Below are positions 58,762-64,000 of a stretch of 64,000 bases of DNA, piece after piece. This stretch comes from Candidatus Thermodiscus eudorianus (lineage in GTDB: Archaea; Thermoproteota; Thermoprotei_A; Sulfolobales; Acidilobaceae), in assembly GCA_015521085.1 (NCBI GenBank), contig WAOW01000006.1, forward strand, positions 124,001-188,000, in the 5' to 3' direction. The notes under the pieces are model-generated. The model was not told the origin of the DNA and did no database searches. It saw nothing but the letters and a program-made list of their open reading frames with translations. Every line of letters begins with the position of its first letter. Positions within the stretch are counted from its first letter, which is position 1. The position numbers were made by a program, and so were the translations under genes.

Positions 58762-60164
58762 CTCCCTCCTACCACTATACCCTTAACCCTGACGTGGGGG
58801 CCACCTGTTCCTACGCGGACTAGCTGTCCTCCCTTTCCACAACCACCGAATACGCTGGTTTCGACCTCGAAGTCCCTCCCTACGGCGTCGATCCTCGATA
58901 GGACCTCTAGTATCTGGCCCGTGAGGCTGACCCCCCTGAGGGGCTTAGAGAGCTTTCCCTTCTCGATTAGCCACGAGACTCCTACGCTGAATGTGAAGGT
59001 TCCCATGCCGGGGTCCACCTGGCCTCCTTTAGCCCCCTTAGCGGTCGTGTATATGCCGTAGTCTATGTCTTCTATCAACTCCTCGAACGAGTAGTCGCCT
59101 GGCTCCATATAGTAGTTGGTTTGCCTCACGATCACGGGGTTCGAGTAGTACATGACTCTCCCGTTGCCGGTCGGTTTAAGGCCTAACTTGTAGGCGTTCA
59201 CTCTATCGGCTAGGAGCCCCTTGAGCACGCCATTCTCGACGACCATAACCTTCTCTTTCTCAACACCTTCATCGTCGTACGGGACATAGTATCCGCCCGG
59301 TACCAGGCCGTCATCGTATATAGTCACCTTCTCCGAGCCTATCCTCGATCCAAGCCTCCCCTCAAGAACGCTAGACCCGCTGGCCACCAGGTCGCCCTCG
59401 CTCGCGTGGCCTAACGCCTCGTGGAGGAGTAAGCCGACTACCCTGGGCTCCAATACGGCCTCGTATTCTCCGCCTTTTGGGACGTCGGCGTTTGATGCTA
59501 CGACGGCTAGCGTTGACGTCTCTCTAGCCATCTCCTCCCAGTCCATGGATCTTATGAATTCGAAGCCTGCCACCCTGGATTCGTAGTCCGACGCGTATTC
59601 CAGGCCTTTCTCTCCCTTGGCTATCGATGCCTGTGATATGCCGGTCATGACTGTCTCTACATCGACGTGCGTGCCCTCGCTAGATAATACTATCCTTCTA
59701 TCCCGTTGCACTCCAAGCCTCGTAACGGCCGACACCACGCCTTTGACCTCCATCGCCACCTTGTTAGCCGTCTCCGCTATCTCAAGCTTCTCCAAGTCAA
59801 CAGTGAATGGGTCGACTATGTAGCTTGAACGGGCCTTGGCCTGCACGGCCTTATAATCTGCTAGCCGCACTTTCTCCTCCACGTTGTTTGATAGCGACCT
59901 GGCCGCCCTTACGGTCTCCTCTACAGTCTCAATGATCGATTCCCTTGATAGCCTCGCCGTGGAGCCGTAGGCCACTGCGCCCTTGTAGATTACCCTGAAT
60001 CCCAGGCCCTTACGTGCGGTGTAGGTGTGTTCTTTAAGTAAACCATTATCATATACTATCAACTCGTAATCGTAGGATTGGAGTCTTGCATCAACGAACT
60101 CGGCCCCGAGGGTTTCGGCCTTCTTAAACGCTTCTAGGATATAGTCGATTACCTCATCCAACAT
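58758..60164 (-). CDS. TldD-family zinc metalloprotease (pair 2)
   Basis: 468 residues. Zinc motif LLHEALGHASEGDLV (HExxxH, about 249-260), then GSEKVTIYDDGLVPGGYYVPYDDEG and C-terminal GGCGKGGQLVRVGTGGPHVR, the region supplying a further metal ligand. Together with the adjacent TldE it makes a second TldD/E protease in the window. ATG 60164, with AACTACCTCA-like upstream sequence only; no strong Shine-Dalgarno. Confidence 0.88.
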   Translation of the reverse strand: MLDEVIDYILEAFKKAETLGAEFVDARLQSYDYELIVYDNGLLKEHTYTARKGLGFRVIYKGAVAYGSTARLSRESIIETVEETVRAARSLSNNVEEKVRLADYKAVQAKARSSYIVDPFTVDLEKLEIAETANKVAMEVKGVVSAVTRLGVQRDRRIVLSSEGTHVDVETVMTGISQASIAKGEKGLEYASDYESRVAGFEFIRSMDWEEMARETSTLAVVASNADVPKGGEYEAVLEPRVVGLLLHEALGHASEGDLVASGSSVLEGRLGSRIGSEKVTIYDDGLVPGGYYVPYDDEGVEKEKVMVVENGVLKGLLADRVNAYKLGLKPTGNGRVMYYSNPVIVRQTNYYMEPGDYSFEELIEDIDYGIYTTAKGAKGGQVDPGMGTFTFSVGVSWLIEKGKLSKPLRGVSLTGQILEVLSRIDAVGRDFEVETSVFGGCGKGGQLVRVGTGGPHVRVKGIVVGGR

Positions 60165-60222
60165 TATCCCCGCTACCTCTCCCGTTGGAAACCGGGCTAT
60201 TTAATCTAAGGCGCTGGAGGCG

Positions 60223-60843
60223 TTATCCATTATTGACAAGGGATCTATAGAATCCTTCGACGTCGCTGGCGAATCTCTCCGGGTCGCTTAGATACATCGC
60301 ATGACCCGCTCCTTCGTAGACCACCAGGCGAGCCCTTAGCTTTTCGGCTAGCTTCCTATGTATGCGTAGGGGTATGAAGTCGCGGGCTCCACGTAGTATG
60401 ACCACTGGGCTCCTTATCAATTTGATATACTCCCATATCTCCTCGTCGTCCTTTACCGCTGGCGACGCGAGGAGTAGGCCCTTGACAGGGTATCGAGCCG
60501 CGTAGTAGAGAGCTACCCGTCCCCCAATACTAGCGCCGACTATAATGGGTGGTCTCCTACCCGGCACGATATTCGAGACCTCTCTCACGGCTTTTACGTT
60601 AACGTCTATGTTCCTCGTCCTCTTAGTACAGGCTGTCTTCCTCCCATACGGCATGTCTGGCATGAGAGAGGGAATCCCCTTTGCGTCTAGTATCCCGGCT
60701 ATCCCCGTCTCTATCCAGACTCTCCTGTTGAAGTTGAAGCCGTGTAGGAGGATTACGGGGAGTTCCGCCCTCCTCACGTTTTCATTGTAGGTTACTGGGC
60801 ATTCTATACTGCCGACTCCATACAGTGCCTCTTTAAGCTTCAT
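60223..60843 (-). CDS. Alpha/beta-hydrolase-fold protein
   Basis: 206 residues. VILLHGFNFNRRVW (oxyanion region), nucleophile elbow GASIGGRVALYYAARYP (Ser about 105), acid in LRGARDFIPL, His in EGAGHAMYLSDPERF. Shorter than most hydrolases, lacking a lid domain. The Cys-containing YGRKTACTKRTRNID insertion before the nucleophile is unusual. Substrate unknown. ATG 60843. Divergent from a small membrane protein gene. Confidence 0.78.
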   Translation of the reverse strand: MKLKEALYGVGSIECPVTYNENVRRAELPVILLHGFNFNRRVWIETGIAGILDAKGIPSLMPDMPYGRKTACTKRTRNIDVNVKAVREVSNIVPGRRPPIIVGASIGGRVALYYAARYPVKGLLLASPAVKDDEEIWEYIKLIRSPVVILRGARDFIPLRIHRKLAEKLRARLVVYEGAGHAMYLSDPERFASDVEGFYRSLVNNG

Positions 60844-60863
60844 CCTTAACGCACCTCTTATAG

Positions 60864-61214
60864 GTGGGCCCGGGTATGCCGATATTGGTGGCTCTCTTTA
60901 GGCTGGCTACATTACTACTGGTTATCGGGTATGTGGCGATAAACTTTCTCGCAGACTTGCCCCTCTTCCTCATAGCGGAGAACCTCATATACGCTGTAGT
61001 CTACGCTGGACTCCTATATCTTTCAGCAACGGGAAATGGATACGCCTATTGCCTAATATCAGCTGTAGCAATGTTTAACGCTGGAAGAGTGTCTAGGAGC
61101 GTTGTGACGCCTGAGGGCGGCCTTGCCGAGTTGGCCGTCGAGCACATACCGCTCTTGGCGCTAATTCTGTTCGTGGGGCTATTGGCTCTATACCTAGGCC
61201 TGAGCAAGACTTAG
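60864..61214 (+). CDS. Small membrane protein, unknown
   Basis: 112 residues from ATG 60876, or 116 from GTG 60864. Four hydrophobic segments: LFRLATLLLVIGYVAINFLA, AENLIYAVVYAGLLYLSA, YCLISAVAMFNA and LLALILFVGLLALYLGL. No family recognised. A GRVSRSVVTPEGG loop separates helices three and four. It lies between a hydrolase gene and the HMG-CoA synthase operon. Confidence 0.55.
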   Translation: MGPGMPILVALFRLATLLLVIGYVAINFLADLPLFLIAENLIYAVVYAGLLYLSATGNGYAYCLISAVAMFNAGRVSRSVVTPEGGLAELAVEHIPLLALILFVGLLALYLGLSKT

Positions 61215-61276
61215 TCCCTGAGGAGTCCACGAGGTTTAGACTATTGTCTAAATTAGTATCGTCGATTGGCTTAACG

Positions 61277-61284
61277 CTTTTAAT
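61277..61284 (+). promoter_or_regulatory. Predicted TATA box for the HMG-CoA synthase operon
   Basis: CTTTTAAT predicts transcription from near 61305. GTG 61308 would be leaderless; ATG 61329 would have a leader of about 24 bases. Confidence 0.4.
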
Positions 61285-61328
61285 GGGACCAGGGGCATAG
61301 AAGAGGAGTGAAACAGTGGGGATCAACG

Positions 61329-62411
61329 ATGAACTTCGACATTCAAAGAGAATATCATGGAGGAGCCGGGATACATGGCTGGGGAGGCTACATCCCAAGA
61401 TACAGACTCCCGGTAGATAAGATAGCCGAGACCTGGGGTTGGCCTCCTCAACAGTACAAGGGCTTGAACGTGAGCCACAAGTCAGTCGACGGCCCAGACG
61501 AGGACTCTACGACCATGGGCTTCGAAGCGGCATACAACGCATTACTGAGGGCCCGGATAGATCCCTCGCTCATCGGAGCAGTATTCTTCGGCAGCGAGTC
61601 GAAGGTTTATGCCGTAAAACCCTCTGCAACCCTGATAGCAGAGATGATCGGGGCCACGCCAGCTACAATGGCCAGCGACCTGGAATTCGCCTGCAGAGCT
61701 GGTAGCGAGGGCCTTAAAGCCTCGCTGGGACTAGTCTCCTCCGGCATAGTGAAATACGCCCTAGCCGTGGGCAGCGATACCGCCCAGGCGGAGCCTGGGG
61801 ATGTACTCGAATTCACAGCCTCAAGCGGGGCAGCCGCCTTCATCGTCGGCCCGAGCGAGGGGTCAGCGGCAGTCGTCGAGGCGACCTATACCTATGTAAC
61901 CGACACCCCGGACTTCTGGAGGAGAGCCGAGAAACCCTATCCGAGGCATGGAGAGGGCTTCACAGGTGAGCCAGCCTACTTCCACCATATAATAAACGCC
62001 GTCAAGGGCCTCTTCGAGAAGACAGGGCTTAAGCCAGAGGACTTCGACTACGCGATATTCCACCAGCCTAATGGAAAGTTCCCCCTTAGGGTGGGAAAGC
62101 GCCTCGGGTTCACAGATAAACAACTGGAGAGGGGGCTTGTGACTCCCTTCATCGGGAATACCTATAACGCGAGTGCGTTGCTAGGCCTCGCCAGGGTCCT
62201 GGATGTGGCCAAGCCTGGCCAGAGGATCCTGGTGGCGCCCTTCGGCAGTGGGGCTGGTAGCGATGCCTACAGCATCCTTGTAACCGACGAGATAAGTGAG
62301 AGGCAGGGGCTAGCGCCTGGGATCGATGACTACCTCAAGAGGAGTAAGGAGGTCGACTACGCAACCTACACCAGGTATAGGAGGATACTTGTGATGTTGT
62401 CCAGGGGGTGA
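61329..62411 (+). CDS. Hydroxymethylglutaryl-CoA synthase (archaeal type)
   Basis: 360 residues from ATG 61329; GTG 61308 would add seven. Condenses acetyl-CoA with acetoacetyl-CoA in the mevalonate route to isoprenoid lipids. The N-terminal GIHGWGGYIPRYRL is family-typical. The nucleophile Cys122 is in DLEFACRAGSEG; FHQPNGKFP gives the His and Asn, and GNTYNASALLGLARVL the C-terminal block. So this thiolase-fold enzyme keeps its active site, unlike the other three thiolase-like proteins of the window. Overlaps the next gene region and is followed by a DUF35 gene, the known archaeal complex order. Confidence 0.92.
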   Translation: MNFDIQREYHGGAGIHGWGGYIPRYRLPVDKIAETWGWPPQQYKGLNVSHKSVDGPDEDSTTMGFEAAYNALLRARIDPSLIGAVFFGSESKVYAVKPSATLIAEMIGATPATMASDLEFACRAGSEGLKASLGLVSSGIVKYALAVGSDTAQAEPGDVLEFTASSGAAAFIVGPSEGSAAVVEATYTYVTDTPDFWRRAEKPYPRHGEGFTGEPAYFHHIINAVKGLFEKTGLKPEDFDYAIFHQPNGKFPLRVGKRLGFTDKQLERGLVTPFIGNTYNASALLGLARVLDVAKPGQRILVAPFGSGAGSDAYSILVTDEISERQGLAPGIDDYLKRSKEVDYATYTRYRRILVMLSRG

Positions 62412-62416
62412 TCGTT

Positions 62417-63547
62417 ATGGTTTACGTTACTAGCGTCGGGATGACTAGGATTGACAGGCACTTCGAAAAGGGGGTTAGGGATCTGGCCTTCGAGGCCGCT
62501 AGGAAGGCTTTGGAGGACGTCGACATAGACTCGATCGACTACCTGATTGTAGCCTCAAGCCTATCATACCAGCAAGCGCCGCAACTGGATCTGGCAGCCT
62601 ATATCGCGGGCGAGCTTGGGGTTGCAGTGAAGTCAGCGCTCGCAGTAGAGGCTGGGGAGAATAGTGGATTGGCCGCCGTCGAGGTGGCCTACAATCTCCT
62701 CCAGGCTCACGCCGCCGAGAGGGTTCTCGTGGTTGGAGTTGATAAGCTAACCGAGTATCCAAGTGGGCCAACGTATAGGATGCTTGAGGCGCTCTACGAT
62801 ACAGAGACTGACGCGGTATACAATATTGGCCATGCAACGCCGCTCGCCCTATTAATGAGAATCTACATGGAGAGGTATGGCGTGCCTAGGGAGACGCTGG
62901 CCTACTGGCCCGCCATGATGCACTTGCACGGCAAGGAGAACCCCTATGCCATGCTTAGGTTTGCCATAAAGCCTGAGAAGGTCCCTAGCTCGATGCCCAT
63001 TGCAGAGCCGATAACACTGCTCGACGCGTATCCATTGGGCGACGGTGCCGCTGCTGTGCTGTTGTCGTGCGAGGACCAGCAAGGAGACCATTTGGCTAGG
63101 CTAGCCAACATAGTCTCCGGGGTCGGCGCTCAATCAATAGCGTTGAGGGAAGACCCGCTGAGGATTGAGGCCGTCGAGAAGCTCGTACACGAACTAGATC
63201 TAAAGCCGGAAGACTTCGACGTAGTAGAGGTTCACGACAACTTCACCATAATGGGTATACTTCTACTGGAGGCTCTAGGCCTAGCACCTAGGGGGAAGGC
63301 GGCTGAACTAGTAAAGCAAGGATACTTCAGCATCAACGGAGAGGGACCCCTGGTCAACCCGAGCGGAGGGCTTAAGTCCCGGGGCAACCCTATCGGCGCC
63401 ACCGGAGTATACATGATCGCTGAGACAGCGCTCCAACTAGCCGGAGAGTTCCCTGGAGTCACTAGAAGCGGGGCCGAGAAGGGCCTAGTGGTTGGAGTCA
63501 ACGGCCATGGCTCTTCCGCCCGGATAGGCGTATTGGAGAGAGTCTAG
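62417..63547 (+). CDS. Thiolase-superfamily protein without catalytic Cys (partner of HMG-CoA synthase)
   Basis: 376 residues. In other archaea the gene here encodes acetoacetyl-CoA thiolase, which hands its product to HMG-CoA synthase through DUF35. The nucleophile block, expected as VEAACASG, reads VEAGENSG with Glu81 in place of Cys. The GHPIGATG block is GNPIGATG (His to Asn). The late Cys block reads VGVNGHGS. The whole protein contains one cysteine, in LLSCEDQ, away from the active site. Residues that bind CoA (NPSGGLKSRGNP) are kept. Start at ATG 62417, eight bases after GGGGGTG. Confidence 0.82.
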   Translation: MVYVTSVGMTRIDRHFEKGVRDLAFEAARKALEDVDIDSIDYLIVASSLSYQQAPQLDLAAYIAGELGVAVKSALAVEAGENSGLAAVEVAYNLLQAHAAERVLVVGVDKLTEYPSGPTYRMLEALYDTETDAVYNIGHATPLALLMRIYMERYGVPRETLAYWPAMMHLHGKENPYAMLRFAIKPEKVPSSMPIAEPITLLDAYPLGDGAAAVLLSCEDQQGDHLARLANIVSGVGAQSIALREDPLRIEAVEKLVHELDLKPEDFDVVEVHDNFTIMGILLLEALGLAPRGKAAELVKQGYFSINGEGPLVNPSGGLKSRGNPIGATGVYMIAETALQLAGEFPGVTRSGAEKGLVVGVNGHGSSARIGVLERV

Positions 63548-63560
63548 GAGGTGGTGTGTA

Positions 63561-63962
63561 ATGGTCCTGTCTAGGTGGTGGAGGAAGAGGATTCCCCGGT
63601 ATAGGCTAGAGGGGGCTGTATGCGAGGAGTGTGGCAAGATACACTATCCACCGAGAAACTCTTGCCCCTACTGCGGTTCAGTAAACCTCAAGAGGGTCCC
63701 TCTGCCGAGGAGGGGAGTGCTGGAGAGCTACACTGTAGTCTACAGTGTTCCGGGCGATAACAGGCTCCAAGCCCCGGTGATAGTTGGTCTAGTCAAGCTC
63801 AACGGCGGTATCCGCATAGTCACTGAGATAACCGACGCGGATCCCGGCGAGCTGAGGACTGGTATGGAGGTTGAAGCCGCTATTAGGAGGATAAGGGAGG
63901 ACGGCGATAACGGTGTTATACTCTACGGCGTGAAGTTTAGACCTGTCCTGGGGACAGGCTAA
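63561..63962 (+). CDS. DUF35 OB-fold zinc-ribbon protein (HMG-CoA synthase complex)
   Basis: 133 residues. Zinc ribbon CEECGKIHYPPRNSCPYC (about 21-38) and an OB-fold (about 50-120) with LESYTVVYSVPGDNRLQAPVIVGLV. In archaeal complexes this subunit holds thiolase and HMG-CoA synthase together and shares a CoA tunnel. ATG with GGAGGTGG upstream; the same leader wording precedes the DUF35 gene at 19842. The stop TAA overlaps the next ATG by one base. Confidence 0.87.
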   Translation: MVLSRWWRKRIPRYRLEGAVCEECGKIHYPPRNSCPYCGSVNLKRVPLPRRGVLESYTVVYSVPGDNRLQAPVIVGLVKLNGGIRIVTEITDADPGELRTGMEVEAAIRRIREDGDNGVILYGVKFRPVLGTG

Positions 63963-64000
63963 TGAGCGACGGACTCGACGAGGTAATAGAAAAGCTGGCC
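63962..64000 (+). CDS. Start of a further gene in the mevalonate operon (partial)
   Basis: Only 13 residues are visible (MSDGLDEVIEKLA) before the window ends. ATG overlaps the previous stop by one base (TAATG), so it is in the same operon. HMG-CoA reductases of archaea often begin with a similar DEVxEKL stretch and act next in the pathway; with so few residues this is a guess. Confidence 0.4.
   Translation, partial: MSDGLDEVIEKLA

Noticed and set aside
1-64000. CRISPR arrays, insertion sequences or integrated elements
   Set aside because: No regularly spaced direct repeats, transposase genes, terminal inverted repeats or integrase were seen. The intact tRNA has no duplicated 3' end nearby.

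Overview
The window looks like chromosomal DNA of a hyperthermophilic crenarchaeon (Thermoproteota), probably in or near the Desulfurococcales. This is inferred from marker genes: TATA-binding protein, SRP54, aIF5A with deoxyhypusine synthase, an archaeal pilin/secretion-ATPase set, a crenarchaeal structural subunit of tRNA-splicing endonuclease, a KvAP-like potassium channel, archaeal-type HMG-CoA synthase and an intron-containing tRNA-Lys. AGG and ATA codons dominate, GTG/TTG starts are common, TATA boxes often lie 25-30 bp before the first codon, and genes are packed very tightly. No insertion sequence, CRISPR array or rRNA was seen. No gene-free stretch exceeds about 300 bases.

Layout. 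1-12.4 kb: TetR regulator (cut by the window edge) behind a frameshifted BASS/ACR3-type permease, a thiamine-type ABC importer wrapped around a tungsten aldehyde:ferredoxin oxidoreductase, an ABC-2 exporter, a K+ channel, AlaX, a MoaD-like protein, a PsiE-like membrane protein and FeoA. 12.4-23.3 kb: a carboxylate/acyl-CoA island with AtoE transporter, amidase, acyl-CoA synthetase, two thiolase-fold proteins without the catalytic Cys, two DUF35 proteins, an atypical SDR and an amidohydrolase. 23.3-33.7 kb: DUF432-MscS pair, FeoB-FeoC-like pair, SCP2-domain protein, Fe-ADH, acyl-CoA dehydrogenase, aIF5A, TrmY-like protein, SRP54 and a split LysO lysine exporter. 33.7-48.4 kb: first TldE/TldD pair, HDAC-like deacetylase, AbrB-PhoU regulator, an unknown basic protein, DUF429-like protein with deoxyhypusine synthase, a pilus operon, splicing endonuclease subunit, RidA with threonine ammonia-lyase, and a CoA-transferase. 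48.4-55 kb: alpha/beta hydrolase, MBL hydrolase, DapA-type aldolase and FGGY kinase in a row, then a solitary DUF1156-like methylase. 55-64 kb: tRNA-Lys(CUU) with a 38-nt intron, metallophosphoesterase, TBP, second TldE/TldD pair, a hydrolase, and the mevalonate-entry operon HMG-CoA synthase - thiolase-like - DUF35, followed by the first codons of another gene.

How it works together. The most unusual content is acyl-CoA chemistry. Three thiolase-superfamily proteins all lack the nucleophilic Cys and the usual His, and each neighbours a DUF35 (zinc ribbon plus OB-fold) protein. The 17.4-20.9 kb cluster fits a thiolase-fold/DUF35 carbon-carbon lyase (aldolase-type) complex better than a classical thiolase. 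Separately, the 9-mer GAGGGACCC/GGGTCCCTC occurs 23 times by eye, where about one is expected from composition, in coding and non-coding DNA and even in the tRNA intron, but is absent from about 23.5 to 48.9 kb. Eight of thirteen convergent gene pairs overlap at their 3' ends, four of them by exactly four bases on a shared CTAG/CTAA stop.
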